A stretch of DNA of 64,000 bases from Cyathus striatus (Eukaryota > Basidiomycota > Agaricomycetes > Agaricales > Nidulariaceae): assembly GCA_025738555.1 (NCBI GenBank), contig JAOVFP010000024.1, positions 248,001 through 312,000 on the forward strand, given 5' to 3'. The stretch's first letter is position 1. Each line of letters begins with the position of its first letter. This document shows positions 25,171 through 39,410 of the stretch, one piece after another. Under the pieces are notes generated by a model. The model saw only the letters and a list, made by a program, of their open reading frames with translations. It was not told the DNA's origin and searched no databases. A program made the position numbers and the translations under genes.

Positions 25171-26240
25171 ATGCGGCAAAAGCGGGCAAAGGCATATAGA
25201 AAGCTCATGCATTTGTATTCAATGTCATTTGGATTTCGACAACCTTATCAGGTCTTGGGTAAGTAATGTTACTACGAAATGTTCTGTGCGTAATGCTTAT
25301 TCTCTTCCTTAGTTGATTCAGAAATGTGCACAATGGCCACTTCACATAAGCTGGATATTGTTAAGCACTTGGGAACTGTTCTTCAGGGAGAAGTAAAACC
25401 AAGTATGTTTCAAGTCCAGTCTTCATCCGTTGCAGCTAAGGACTTTGACGGCAAAGCCGTTCTTCAGTGATTACTCAGTGTTGCATTCATGAATTATATA
25501 TCCAAGGAAAAACACAGCAAGAGTCCGTTGATCTAGCAAAAACATTTGAGAGAAGGAAATGCAATCATCGCGAAGTCATTCCCGGTGATGAATGTTTGAT
25601 GAATGTTATTGGTGCGATTTCTTCACTATATAAGACGTCGACACTCAGTGTTTCGTAGGGGATCGGAACAAGCATAGATATGTGGTAGCAACGCAATCTC
25701 AAGTCCTTCGTTCCAAACTTCGCACTATCCCGGCTGTCCCCGTTATACATGTAAATCGATCAGTAATGGTTCTCGAACCTCCCAGCGATGCAACACTAAA
25801 AGAAAAACAACTGGTACGTAATTTCAGTCACCACTCTTCTTTTGGGAGCTGACCACCCATCGTTGTAGAACGAGGAAAGATCTCTTCACGCTACAGGCTC
25901 TGACATAGCCCTCGTGGAATCACCTAAGCCAGAAGATACAAAACCCAGGAAAAGGAAGGGTCCTAAAGGCCCGAATCCATTAAGTATGAAAAAGAAGAAA
26001 GTTGATGCTGGAAAGGAAATTTCCAATGGACAGGACCCCAAGATTAGTACGAAGCGGAAAAGAGATCATGGCGATGACGAAACGGACAGACAAGACCCTC
26101 AGGGAGATTACACTGTATCCGTACAATCGCAAGATCCAGAGGGCTCTAAAAAGAAGAAAAAGAGACGGCGGAAGGGAAAATCCGAGTTACTAGTGGATAC
26201 CATACATTTGGAGGAGGCCGAGTCTGAGCATCAGGCATGA
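25171..26240 (+). CDS. UTP23: rRNA-processing protein Utp23 (PIN-domain SSU processome factor)
   Basis: A nucleolar PIN-domain protein of the small-subunit processome, needed for early cleavages of pre-18S rRNA. The start at 25171 gives MRQKRAKAYRKLMHLYSMSFGFRQ, nearly invariant in the family. Exon 2 contains LVDSEMC with the PIN Asp, exon 3 TQCCIHELY and RRKCNH, giving Cys/His residues typical of the Utp23 zinc site, exon 4 RNKHRYVVATQSQVLRSKLR with PAVPVIHVNRSVMVLEPPS. After the PIN fold the tail is strongly basic (KPRKRKGPKGPNPLS and KRKRD repeats) and ends SEHQA at 26240, as expected of nucleolar factors. It is tail to tail with WDR5, 80 bp between the stop codons. Confidence 0.93.
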
Positions 26241-26320
26241 CAGAATTCTACACTATATTTGATATCATACATCTTAAAGACCCGATACTAATTGCAATCG
26301 ATAGATTGATTTTAATGTCT

Positions 26321-27748
<1,428 letters not shown>

Positions 27749-28072
27749 AGTTGCTTACAGAGATATGGCAAACTAGTTGAAATAGAAACACAGCAACTGA
27801 GTACCGAGGCTTATGGCACGCGAGAATATGAGTGTAAGATTCAGAATCCATCAAGTAGTACTTATCCTTGCCAAACAATATTGAGGTTGAAGAATAATGC
27901 CATACATTTTATTAGTATTATGTAATTTTAAAATCTCGTGTCCTGAAAAGATTAACATTGACAGTGAGTGCACTTGAGTCTTGACCGGGACCGTCTACGA
28001 AACCTTGCTCTCGTGTCCCATATCCATTCCCTAAACAAAAAGGGACTCGCAGCTACTGCTTTACAGCCCATA

Positions 28073-29020
28073 ATGACAACCGCTTCTTCTTGGATTACAC
28101 CATCAACGCGCACCGAACTTATTGAGGGTTTGGTGTCGGGAGTAGGTGCGATGTCGATTTGCATTATGCCTTTTTTCGTAACTTAACAGCATATGGCATA
28201 GACCGCTATAATCCGTCAAACATTTCGATTTTAGAGGACTATCTATATCATCAAATCAGAACAGAGGAGTATGATTGCCTTGCCAATCTTGCCATTCTTA
28301 AGCTGTGCGTAGCATTTCGTGCTCATAACCTATGCATATTTACATATACCAATACAGTTACCAGTTCAACCCTCACCTGTACAATCCTGACGTTGTGATA
28401 AACATCCTTCTGAAGGCGTTGACTGCTTGTCCTTTGCCTGATTTCAATCTATGCATATCTCTTTTGGATGAGCGTCCAATAAATGCTACCCTGGATGAAC
28501 CTGATCCTCTTCCCTCTATCCTTCCTATTCTAAAGGGCTTACACGACCTTCTCTATCGATGTCGCTTTCCGTCCTTCTGGGAAATATATCGGTCTGAACA
28601 ACTAGAAGCTCTGCGTGATAACTACACCGTGGAGTGCGTTGGCTTTGAGGATGCAATTCGAAGCGTTGTAGTCCGTGCCGTGGAGGTTACTTTTACGCGT
28701 ATAAGCATAAGTCGATTAGGGACGTATCTAGACCTCACAGGTATAAATTTTTATCGTGTCTGTGTGTTTTCGGACTTAATTATTCATTCCATAGGTAAAG
28801 CTTTGGAAGTATATATTCAAAAACTTGGATGGAGCATAGACTCTTCATGCTCGGTTGTAAATATACCTCCTAACCCTGATAACCAAATAGAAGCGACCGT
28901 TGTTCAAGAAAGTATCAAGCTACCCCGTAAGAAATATATATTACTTGTTAGTTTAAAAACTCACCAATATATATATTAATAGAGCTCACAAAAGTTATCT
29001 CGAACGCTGTTAAGGTGTAG
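28073..29020 (+). CDS. Translation initiation factor eIF3 subunit K
   Basis: The small non-core subunit of eIF3, a PCI/HAM-domain protein that docks with eIF3l. The start is ATG 28073 (MTTASSWITPSTRTELIE). Exons join as DRYNPSNISILEDYLYHQI, DCLANLAILKL, YQFNPHLYNPDVVINILLKAL, PDFNLCISLLDER. The winged-helix part is GFEDAIRSVVVRAVEVTFTRI and LEVYIQKLGWSID. The open frame at the end runs on to 28979, but a GTAAGA donor inside PRKKY and an acceptor AATAG at 28978-28982 join to LTKVISNAVKV with stop 29018-29020, which matches the usual end of eIF3k (EL.RVI). It lies 324 bp from WDR5 on the other strand, probably sharing a promoter. Confidence 0.9.
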
Positions 29021-29126
29021 TTGTACATTTAAATAATGCAGCGCATTTGTCTATGGACATGTAGTGATTTGCAGTAGCATTGCTCAACAACAAAAATCCA
29101 GTACATAAGAATATCATAAAATGAAA

Positions 29127-31435
29127 CTAGGCCGACAAAAAAGCTGAGACTGTGCCCCAAACGGCCATAACAGCACCAACTGCGATGATGCAGCCATCGA
29201 AAATGCTACAGTATCCAGCTAATGCAATCTTGGCCAAAATTGGACCAATAATACAGATCATAAAAGCAGCGAAAGAGCCAATAAATGCCATCACCGAACT
29301 AAACTCGGGAACACAGATGGATACTACAACCGAAAGTAATGTCATGACAATCCTTTGAAGCATTGCCAGAATTCTCTTGTAATTAAATGTTCGGGCATGT
29401 GCCATTAAGGAAAGCCCATTTAGCTTTACTGCTAAATCTTCAGGAGATGATAATGGGCTGTCAAGGCCAAGAAGAATTTCAATGGTTGCGTTTAGCTTAA
29501 CAGTGAATTGAGAATGTAATCGTATCAATGGTATAATCATGGGTACGTACGGGTTGTGTCGCCAGTCCAAACTTTGAAACTGGACTTAGGACGAGAAGCC
29601 AAAGTGCGATCTGATTCAACAAAGCGTTGTATCCTTTTGTGTTCAGAAGATCCACGCTAATCTTGAAGAGCGTCAGACAAGCCAAAAAAGCTGCGATAAT
29701 ATTTACCTCATCGCTGACGTTATTTCCAAACATCAAGTACCCAGCATACCCAATAATTGCATATATGGAAGTGGCCACGATCTTTAATGATTCAATATTG
29801 AAGCGTGTAGCATTTCATCTGTTCAACTCACGAAAGCCCAGTTGATCATACGGTCAAATTCTCCAGGATCAATCATATCTCTTGCCAAGGAAGGAATAAC
29901 AGCGTGACCCGAAAACTAGCTTGTTAGGGTCGACATACAAAACCTTATTATAGTCCCCACTTACACTAGCCATGAAAAGCCCAAATGCAATACCAAGGTT
30001 ATTGAGGTCTTGTACACCAAAATTTGATGGTGCAGGATCCCAAAGGCTGCCAGGAGCTTCTTTCTTGGATATTCCATCAATAAAAATAACAAGAATTAGA
30101 AGAACTGTAGAAACAATTCCCAAAATTGATGTGTAAGACAGCCATGACAGCGGAAGGAATACCATGGGTATAAAGCTTGGTTGGACCGCGTGAGATTCAT
30201 GCCTAGAACGAGTTCCCACAAAACACGTACATGATAAGTCCCCACATTTTATATGCATCCGCCGAGTACGATGGTATAATAGAGTGCAGTGAGTCCGCGT
30301 AAAGCGTGACGAGAATAACACTGTAGGCGAGAAATATTGAAAAGTATGCTGTAGTATATCTCGTACATCACAAATAACGGTAACATACCTGACAGCAAAC
30401 AACTCCAGACAAAACATGAGACTAATGAAGAGTGTTGAACGTGGTCCAAATGCCTTACGACCAATGTCAGAATAAGACCGCAGGCGTGGGTCAGATAGTA
30501 TGATCTTCGCAAGAATCTTGGCCCTGTACAACAGTAAGTCACTCAGAACATCAATTGGAAGAGCAGCGAGCTTACGTATAACATGAAAAAAATCCATAAG
30601 ACATTATCAAAATAGTACCTAAAACCCACCCAGAATAGGCAAAAGCAAGCGGTTCAGATAACATCCCAATTCCCAACAAAATAGCAATAGAATTGAATAG
30701 CTAAATTGTTAGCATCAGCGGTTGAATATGAAAAAATTACAATCGAAGCTCGTACCGTTTATCCAAACGTGCTTTGACCACCGTAGGTATATTTAACGCT
30801 CCTCCCGCTTTTTGTAGATAAAGCAGAGGGACGTCGCTGAAGCGTAGGCGGAACTGTAAGATATGGGGTAGGTACATCATCTTTGTGGATATGAGAAACT
30901 CCAGCGGGATGTCGAGGGTGTGGGGGGGTTGTAAATGATATTTTACGTTGCAGGAGGGGACTATCCTCGCGTGGGGCAACATCAAGGATAGGTGAAGAAG
31001 AGGTTCCATAGGATGCAGCAGGTTGAAGTCGATCACGAGCTCTGCGAGGGAAACGTCCTGGAGGAATTGCAGTTCCTATACGCTCGGGTGCATCATGTTC
31101 CTCATCCCAGTCCAACTGGCCGATAAACGAGTCGTCGCGCGACCGAGTGGTATGCTGGTCGATGACGCTGTCTTCGTCTTCGTCTTCTTCGCCAAGATCT
31201 CCAATTCTGGATTCCTCATCGTCTTCAAAGTCTGAGGTTTCAGAAGCAGAGGCGACTGTCGACCCAGCGACCAGATACTGCGCACGTCTGTCTAAAGGGG
31301 CATAAATGGGTTGAAAATAGTCAACGAAACAGACAAGACAGATGAGAACGCGCGCTGCTTACAGGACGCTATGGCATCCCTAACACTGGCACTTGATGCA
31401 GACCCTATATTAAAGCTGGTAGATAGGGAGGTCAT
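29127..31435 (-). CDS. Vacuolar amino-acid transporter (AAAP family, Avt1 type)
   Basis: An amino acid/auxin permease family protein, most likely vacuolar. The start at 31435 (MTSLSTSFNIGSASSASVRDA) leads to a long acidic and Ser/Pro-rich cytosolic N-terminus of about 200 residues (for example SETSDFEDDEESRIGDL and APREDSPLLQ), characteristic of Avt1. The first membrane segment is FNSIAILLGIGMLSEPLAFAYSGW near 30710-30640. About ten or eleven hydrophobic segments follow, including ATSIYAIIGYAGYLMFGNNVSDEV and NQIALWLLVLSPVSKFGLATQP, ending VWGTVSAFLSA at 29127. Around ten introns, mostly 50-60 nt. The MFGN..SDEV and P.SKF..T..P motifs support the AAAP assignment; direction and substrate (often neutral amino acids into the vacuole) are family knowledge. 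Confidence 0.87.
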
Positions 31436-31896
31436 AACGGACGTAAATTTCGTATAGTAGCTGTTGAGTGGGGAAGACTGGGTGGAGTTTCCAAGGAAAA
31501 GAGTCCTTTGTTGTTTTTAAGCGTGATAGGGGTGGGCTTGGCCGAGCTTTGCGCAAGTTCGGGTAGGTGTCACAGGCGAAAAGCGTGCTCTGGATGTATA
31601 TTAGTATTACAAGGGGAGACGATGGACCCAGAAATTAGAGACGTGATCCGGAGAAGATGAACAGAAGGCACCGGAAGGCTCCTTCTTGAAAATTGATTTA
31701 TACACAACAGTCATAAGAGTCGTGAAATTTTGCTTGACAGCTTCGCAAATACTTATCATTGAGCATTTTCAGAGAAATACAGTACATGCCGCATGGCATC
31801 AGGCTATATAAGTGCTACGGCAAAATATTATACTTGGGTATGTAAAAATAGGAATATGATAATGTTATCTACATATCTCCCAACGCAATCAAGACC
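31436..31896. other. Intergenic region
   Basis: About 460 bp between the transporter start and the 3' end of the chromatin-remodelling gene. A+T-rich; I see no gene or repeat. Confidence 0.45.
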
Positions 31897-34800
31897 TCAC
31901 GTTGAATAATTTATTGCCCTCCGGTTCGTCCACAGCATGTATGGCTCTCTTACAACATCATATCCAGTCACAGCTTTCGTTCGCGCACTCCGCCGAGCAT
32001 CCGGTAGCTTCGCGCTCACGTTCTGATCCTAGGTAATTATGTGATGTATCAGCACAATGTCTCGAATTACGCGCAAATGGCTATGCAAAACATACCGCAA
32101 TGCGTCTTCGCATTCCCGCAGTAATATGAACCCACCATTTGGTAACCGCTGTTTTCAAAGCCAACTCGCGTTGGCCTTTCGGGTTTAACCATGCAACAAA
32201 CTCATCAAGCTAGTAAGAAAGCGACGATGAGGGGTTGTTCCATATCCTATCAGACCAACCATACTCACCTCTTCTAGCTCAGAATAGACTGCCCATTCAT
32301 CAGGGGTCAATATGCCTTCCTCACCCTCCTCTTCTATCCTCCGCGCATCGATATCTTCCTCTGCCTTTCGCTTCTCTAGCAAATCCAGATCAAATTCGCT
32401 AGGGCCTTGAATAAATAGTCTCCCAGTGCCGTACTGGGCGACGCCCCCGCTACCAACTAACGACGCTGAGCCCATTCCGTCGAACCACCAAACGCGATTA
32501 TAAAACCGATCTCGCCCCATAGGCTTCACTCGAATAGCACCTAATAGCTTTCTGAACTCGCGTTCGATCCCTTCCAGACGACGCTCCAGTTTATTAACCT
32601 CTTCGTCCAGTCGGCGATGTTCGGCCATGGCTTGCTTAACCGAAGCCTGCTTTGCTCGTGCAGCTTCCCGCTCCTTCGCGTGTGCCGTCTTGCCGCGAAC
32701 TTCCGCTGCCTTTGAAGTTTTCCGACTAGATGCTGCTTCGGAACCTCCTTCAGATAGCTCAGACAATTCACTTGAATCTTGCATTGGAACATCATTATCG
32801 GGTGAATTGAGACTGGAGGTTATGTCTTGCTTAGTTTCTCCGAGTAGGACGTTCATCTCCTCTAGGCTTTAAGCAGATTTGTCGGCTAGAAGTACTAGTA
32901 AACACTGCAGAAACTACTTACTACTGCTTTTTGAGACGGTTCACCTCGATTTTTTCTTTACGCAACGCCGTCAGTTGCTCTTCGCATCCTTCCATATGTG
33001 AATGTATTGCTTTGCTTGAAATGGCCACATTGCACATGAAGGACAAGATAGCTATACGATCAGCCGGAGGAAGAGAGTAATAGCGTTCGCTAGGTTTTGC
33101 GGAAACCGTTAAGATGGTAGGAAGGGGTGTCGAAACGCGCGAGCTTGAAGAAGCTTCCGCCTCTTGCGATATATCTGGGGCGAATAGCAGGCGAGTTAAG
33201 ACATCTCGAAGACGGGGGAAATTGGTTACAGTAGCATGCTAAACTGATATGTCAATTCAGGCCAAGGGGAGAGGTAAATGCTGCTGACATCCTTTAAACA
33301 GCCTAATAGTGCTTCTTCCCACCCTTCGCGACCTTCTGTATGTCTTAGCGGAACGCGTTCCCAGTTGTTTCCGAGATCCGCCATGGCGCCTGTCAGGTCG
33401 TCGACAGAAACACCAAGAACCTTTTCATTTTCTCGACCTTGTTTTTGGAGATCTTCCTTCAGCTTTAACAGGGAAAGGATAGCGCTGTGTCGCTGAAAAG
33501 GGACAGTTCGCAGATTATAGATAAGGGTCGAATGTATTTCAGAGAGAAGAGGACAGGGTATGTCTGGTAAGCTGTGACGAATGGCGTGTTCAAGCTCGTC
33601 CAAGGTAAACACGGATAGGTGAAGAGGAACTCTGATAAATGTCAGACAACAATAACGAAGGATGATATATTGTTAAATACCCGTAAACCACAAGAAAGTT
33701 CCAACTCATGAGAAATGCCTCAAACGTACCAGGGACGTCATTGAAAGGTAATACCGAACGGCTGGGAATGGATCGCTTCAGCTTCATTCCCGCCTTCTTA
33801 TCCTTGTCGCCGATGCGGACATCAAGATCTTCTGTAGGGTAGCGTATAGGCTTTTTCTTCTTCTTTTCAGACGCCAATCGTTCTGCCTCCTCTTTGGCTA
33901 CTCTCTGTTTTTCAGCCTTTTCCCGCATCTCTCTCTCTTTCTTTTCTGCGGCGGCTACAGCGGCTTTTGCTATACAGAAAGATGAGTATCGATAAGCAGA
34001 CTTGAAAAAGGAAGCAAAAACACCTTTCTGTTCCTGAACCGCAGTCATTTTCTTTTGTTTTTTTGTTGGAGGACCTTCCTTATCTTCCCAAACCTTTTTG
34101 CGCTTGTCAATTTCGCCCTTCTTAATGCTCTCCACTCCCTTCCTGGTCTCTTCAGGCATAACAGAATCTACACCATAGCGCTTAGCAATATCCGGTTTAA
34201 CTGTCCAGGGAGATGCGACAGCAGCTTCTCGATCGACGCAGTCACGGATAAACCTTCGAAGAATGGATTTAGAGAAAGAAAGACGGTCGCGGCTGTTCGG
34301 CTGTCAGTAGTGTGACTGCAAGTATACTGCTTTGCATGCTGACCTCATTGCATAACATTGCACTTCCATCAAACTTCCAGTCATCTCACCTTTGTTTCCT
34401 TCAGGATGTTTTGTACCCTTCGAGCTATTTTTGCCTTTGTCGTGGCCCTTATCCTTCTCTAAGTCAAGAATCTCAACCCAGTAGAAGTATAGATCTGGGT
34501 CATCGCGTGCGTTTGCATCCTTAGCAGTGATCTTAAGGTCACCGCCAATGAGATGAGGAATTTCGTCTTCCTCTTGGAGCACAGAGAAATCATCGTCCTT
34601 GTGAGCATCGCGGGCAGTTAGGTCTGAGCTATACTTAGGTGGATAGACTCTTTCAACACGGGCATAGTACCTAGTGAATATGATGAATACAGTGAACAGC
34701 ATATTAGTGTAGTTGCTGTCATACTTGGTGCCTGATAGGTCAACAATTACTTCTGCAATAACGAAAAGTTGTAGCATTAGGAAAACGAGGACAAGAAACC

Positions 34801-35306
34801 AAAGTGCAGTAAACGAACTTTCTCCACGGAAGTAACGGTCTTTAAAACGTTCATATACAGCTTCTACAAGATGGTCCAAACGGCCCATGACCTCTAAAAT
34901 GAATAGGGTGCGTAAGCAAGGTGCATAAACAAAAGGGAGAATGGACAGACGCCATTGAACAGTCTTGAGGATGGCCGGCTTGAGAGGCTCTGAGAAGCGG
35001 GAGTGGAGAGTGCGAGCCTCTTGACGTTCGCTTTCGAGTGCTTGGAAATAGTCGAGACCGCTCTTTCCGGTGACTTCGCATTGAAACTGCTTTAACTTGT
35101 AGAAAGACATGCGAGCAGCGTATGCTCTGTAGCCAGTATGAGCGAAAGACAACCGCAGCGGAGAGAATGACATACTCGTATGTTTCGAATATCTCGCCGG
35201 TCTGATGCAGGTAGAAGACGGGCTTAGATGGGTCTGCCTTCGCAGCATGGAGGAGGGCATCGGAAGGCTGGGTGAGAACGACGCGTTTGCGCCGGCAAGT
35301 AGGCAT
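31897..35306 (-). CDS. ISWI-complex accessory subunit with WAC, DDT and WHIM motifs (Itc1/Acf1-like)
   Basis: The large subunit of an ISWI-type nucleosome-spacing complex. The start at 35306 is MPTCRRKRVVLTQPSD. The WAC domain follows (KPVFYLHQTGEIFETYE, then LKQFQCEVTGKSGLDYFQALESE), which binds DNA ends. The middle part is lysine- and glutamate-rich (KKVWEDKEGPPTKKQKK). The DDT domain is around 33735-33560 (VPGTFEAFLMSWNFL..VYG, then FTLDELEHAIRHSL). WHIM-type motifs follow: YYSLPPADRIAILSFMCN (33070-33000) and IRVKPMGRDRFYNRVWWFDG near 32530-32470, a hallmark of the family. A coiled coil precedes it (LDEEVNKLERRLEGIEREF). The last exon ends REPYMLWTNRRAINYST at 31897. About a dozen introns. 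The order of domains makes the identification firm. Confidence 0.9.
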
Positions 35307-35870
35307 TGTGGGAGGTTTGAGGTAATATGGGGAAGAAAGTTCGAGGGGGAAGAGAGAACAAGGAGGAGTGGGAGGAGTGGGAGGAATGGGAGGAATGGGA
35401 GGGATGGGAGGGATGGGAGGAATGGGAGTGGGAGGAATGAGGTGATGGTGGCAGGGAAAGAAGAGAAAAGGCAGGGGAAGGCAGGGGACGGGCGGGTAGC
35501 TGTAGTTGTCCCTGTATGTATACTTGGGTAGCCCTTTCCATCGTCAGCCCGGGTTTGCGTTCTTTCTGCACCACCAAAATATTATTTCTTATATAAATTC
35601 TATTCTTTCCTGTTCAAATTCCCACTCTCTCTCCTCTACTTCTTCCCTCTCTTCACTCACCGTCTTCCTCTCGACCACCTGTATATATAATTACAACATA
35701 ATTTTCCGGAAAACATCGCTAGTCATAACATCGCTGCTACAAAGTAGTGTCTAGTCACCACATCTGCTTTCCGTCTCGAAATAATCGAAGAATCATAAAT
35801 GAAATCTACGCGTCCATATCGCAAAAAGAAACGAAAAAAAAAACAGGTATATTTCGCAGTTCTACAGCAC
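35307..35870. other. Intergenic region with minisatellite
   Basis: About 560 bp upstream of the chromatin-remodelling gene. Its part nearest that gene carries the 10-bp G-rich repeat described separately; the rest is A+T-rich with pyrimidine tracts, and no gene is apparent. Confidence 0.5.
35361..35438. repeat. G-rich 10-bp minisatellite (GGGAGGAATG)
   Basis: Roughly seven imperfect copies of a 10-bp unit (GGGAGGAATG, with GGGAGGAGTG and GGGAGGGATG variants) stand 55-130 bp upstream of the Itc1-like start codon, on the template-opposite strand. The copies are strongly purine-biased on the plus strand. They probably fall in the promoter or 5' leader. Confidence 0.85.
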
Positions 35871-38429
35871 CTAATCAATGCTCCTTCGTTTGTCCTCTCG
35901 CCGCGACGCCTCGGGTGTCCCTATTAATCGGAGCCGTTCCACCAACCCAGATCGCGGTAATGTTGATTGACTGCCCTGTCCCTTCGTTCTTTTCTCCTCC
36001 CTCATACCCTTCTTCCATGCACAAGTCAGTTGTCCTATCCCGGGTATGTGTGATTGCCACTTACCGAGTTCTTTCGGTTTAACGAGAAAAACCGACGTAC
36101 ACCGGTGCTACTGCTGCTATCTACATCAGTGCCCAACGATGATCCCGCTTTCTTGTGCTTTGACTCCATTGCATCTACGATTACAATAGCTTTTGCAGAA
36201 GACGGTACCGCCGATGTCGATAAATGGTTATCCAAAGAGCTATATTGCTTTGAGCTTACATGTCCGCCTAGATTCGGCGTACCAGGTGCTGAACTCCTGC
36301 CTACCCCAGAATGTAAGGAAACGTTATGCCCTTCCTGCACCGCCGTTGGTGTAGGTGTCCGTGAACCTTCACCCACGTTTACAAGTACCCACCCCTGGCT
36401 TCCTCCTCCTTGCCCACTTAAAGATGTTTGTGATTCCTTCCGTTGTCCCTGCGGCCGTAAAGGTATCGCATGACTTGACGAACCGGTGGATGCAATCATA
36501 CCAACGACGGCTGCTTCACTCTTCCGCGCTAATAATCCGGGTTTCACCAGTTCTGGGGAGTCGATGCGCGATTCAACTTCATGTATAGGCGTACCACCCT
36601 CTTCGCCCTTACTCTTTGACGCTGTCTCCACTTCTTCCATCTTCTCTTCAACTGCTGTAAGCTGCCACCCACCAGGAAACGCTGGAGTGCTCGAAGAACG
36701 AGTACTATTGATGGGTCTTAACTTGCTTTGCTCATTCCTTGCATTTAGTTCCGTGATTTCTTTCCCGAAACCGCTCCATGGCATCGGTAATTCGCCAACT
36801 ATCTCTGTATTTGAAGAGAATGCTGAATCCCTGAAAATACCTGAGCCTAGCAACGCACTTGAAGGATTGGAGGTGCTGATCTGCATCATATCACCACTTG
36901 CATCGTCGTTATATCTGGCTGGCGACGGAGGAGGTGATTCAGAAGAAGCTTCAGATTGTGAACGTGGTGGCGGAGGAGTTTTTGGTCGGTCAGCAACAGG
37001 TCGCAAGGGGCTATGCCTGTATCCTGAAGGATTAAGCATCTTTGGTCTAGGTGTAACTGCTGTTCCATAATGTAGAGAAGATGCAACACCTGCTACATCA
37101 TACGGAGAGCTGGAGTACAATAACTCTGGTGTATGCACCAAAGTTCCAACACCCGTCATATTCTCAACTCCACTTGATATCGTACTCGGAAGTTGGATAC
37201 GGAGGCCTTCGTTTTCATGAGGATCTTCTTGAACAACAGAAACTGGAATTTGGGCCCTTGGAGCAGGTTTTCGTAGCATGTGTGATGTGCCTGTCACCGC
37301 GCTCTGCTGGTGATTATGAATGCGAACAGAATCCTCAGGTACGGTTCTTGAATGATCTCCATATTGAGCATGAAAAGTGATTCCTTCTGCTGACATTAAT
37401 TTATGAGATTCAGATGGCATATACTCTTGATTGTGCCCTTTACGCTTCAAATCTGGATGAGATCCATCTAGCACGGTCTGCTCCAGCGTCTCCAGCCTAG
37501 GAAGCTCATTCACGGATATAGACACAGGGCCAGTGAATATCCAAAGGTCCTTTACTCGAGAGCGATTCGTGAGTGATATAGATGTTAAAAGACTAAATGA
37601 ATGGAAGTCAAGGGAAGTCAGAAGTGAAAGTATATGTTGCAAGGAATCGACTGCAAAATTATCCTGTTGGAACCCTGGACGAGCTAAGACGACCATCAAG
37701 CACAAGGAAAGAATATAACTCACATTTGTAGCCTTTTAATTTGAACTCAAAACAATTTTCTCCGATCTTTTTCTCGGACACCACTCCGCGAGGCCATGAT
37801 CCTCGAACACCTTGTAGAATGGCAGGCGTCAAATGTAGTGGCGGAGCAATTGCACGCATTACTGTTGCTGACACAAATGAAAGCGCAAAAGGAACTCTCC
37901 TATTCTTGGTTTTGTCCGGGAGAGAGCCCCCCGATGTGTTCGGAAAGGAAGGAGAGTTACTGGAAAATAAGGGGGTGCCCGACCGTGAACCCTGTTGGAC
38001 AGATGATGGCGCTGAAAAGGCCATGACGAGGCGATCGTCATTTTCCCTGCCATAGTCAATGGTAGACAGGTATGTGTAGCCACATTGATACACAGCGGTG
38101 AGAATATCGAGAAGAAGCTTTTCTGTTGCAACAGCTTTGGGACTGCTCCAGGGCTTTCCATCAAGGGTAAATTCACATAAGTTATGGGCAAAATCTTCCC
38201 TGAATGCAAGGAGGATATGTTGTTGATCGAAAAAACGGCGGAGAGTGGTTACAACTGTAAGAGGACATGAATAGAGCCTGATGCAGCTTGAGCTAGAGAT
38301 GGCGAGAAGTGCAAAAGAGTTGAGGGTCGAAGGAGATTCGCGAAGGAACTCTTTGCGCGGTACGAAGGCAGAATTCGGGGGTATTAGGGGTATTTGTCGG
38401 CATTGGTAGCGCAAGAAGACGAATTTGAG
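35871..38429 (-). CDS. Long serine/proline-rich protein of unknown function
   Basis: Function not recognised. The N-terminal 240 residues look globular (SFALLAISSSSCIRLYS, VTTLRRFFDQQHILLAFREDF, CEFTLDGKPWSSP), followed by GENCFEFKLKGYK, then an intron (about 37725-37685) and SRPGFQQDNFAVDSLQHILSLL. From about 37500 the protein is disordered, rich in Ser and Pro (for example RPKTPPPPRSQSEASSESPP), and ends near VRRFFSLNRKNS. The 3' end is unresolved: reading through stops at 36035, but a GT donor there with the acceptor TTAATAG near 35915 would add a basic exon ending at 35871. The 5' end is also unresolved: the frame is open from 38429 but holds no ATG before residue 110 or so, while the nearest ATG (38403) is in another frame. 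It could have an upstream exon or a frameshift. Confidence 0.6.
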
Positions 38430-38778
38430 TTAATATGCTCAGAAGCGAAAGGTAACAGCGGCTATTGCAGGTATTGAAGCGAGAAGATCATTCCATAAAG
38501 TGGGGTGGATCGAGGACGGCTAGCTGTAGAAATTAACAAAGATAGATTATAAGATAAAAAAACAGGCAAACAGCCGGAGCTTTGAGCGAAGCAAGCAGCA
38601 GTGAACAAATTTCAGACAAGTAAGCGAGTGGTGGACGTGCAGGTGTTGTAACGGTCTTTGTGTGCTAAGTAAAGCTGCAAGGCTGCGGTATGACATCATA
38701 TGCACGTGGTATCAGCATGCTAGTCATGTGATTATGAATAAGTACTTATAAGTTATTAAGTTGTTAATAATAACATGT

Positions 38779-38805
38779 AACGTACGTCGCTTCGCGACGC
38801 ACGTT
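38779..38805. repeat. Hairpin, 12-bp arms
   Basis: Arms AACGTACGTCGC and GCGACGCACGTT around a 3-base loop (TTC), with one mismatch. G+C-rich inside a very A+T-rich setting, so it stands out. No following T run, so not an obvious terminator. Confidence 0.7.
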
Positions 38806-39410
38806 AAAGGGCAAGCTTGACGAATCCTAGTTTTTTTGTTATTTCCTTTTTATACATAATAATAAGTTTACTTGTTAGATACTCATTTAGGAGTTGCTAA
38901 TGCTTGGATCGGCGGAAACCTCGCTCGAATAAGAAATTTACTTTCATATTTCTTGTTAGGAGACAGAACCCTTTTTATTGATTGCCTGTGCACTATTTTA
39001 TTTATTTACCTTTGTTCTAATTATACTACCTTCATTATAATATTTTTTCTTTGTTTTACTGGCTGCAACTAGCTGTTACAGTGTTTCCACAGTTATGCAT
39101 TCATTTTAATAGCTCCCACTTTATTCCAATCATTCAACTGCGAGAAAATTAAGAGTAAATGTATGGGAACACTTTAAGTATGGGAGTTATATATGTGACA
39201 GTTGCCTAGTAAGTATCCAATAAATAGCATTTGAAGTGGCTGTGGAAAAGTACATAAAATAATTTAAAGTAATTTTATATCCAGGCTATTTAAATGAGCA
39301 GAGATATTTTAATGATGAGAATGTGTGTAATTTATGTGAGGTTTGATACAGTAACATTTTGTGAAATTGTGTTCCATGCACGGTGCGCGACAATTCGAAA
39401 AGAGGTAGGT

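Noticed and set aside
35224..35577. Frame with repeated Ser-His-Pro residues
   Set aside because: It is only the translation of the 10-bp minisatellite.
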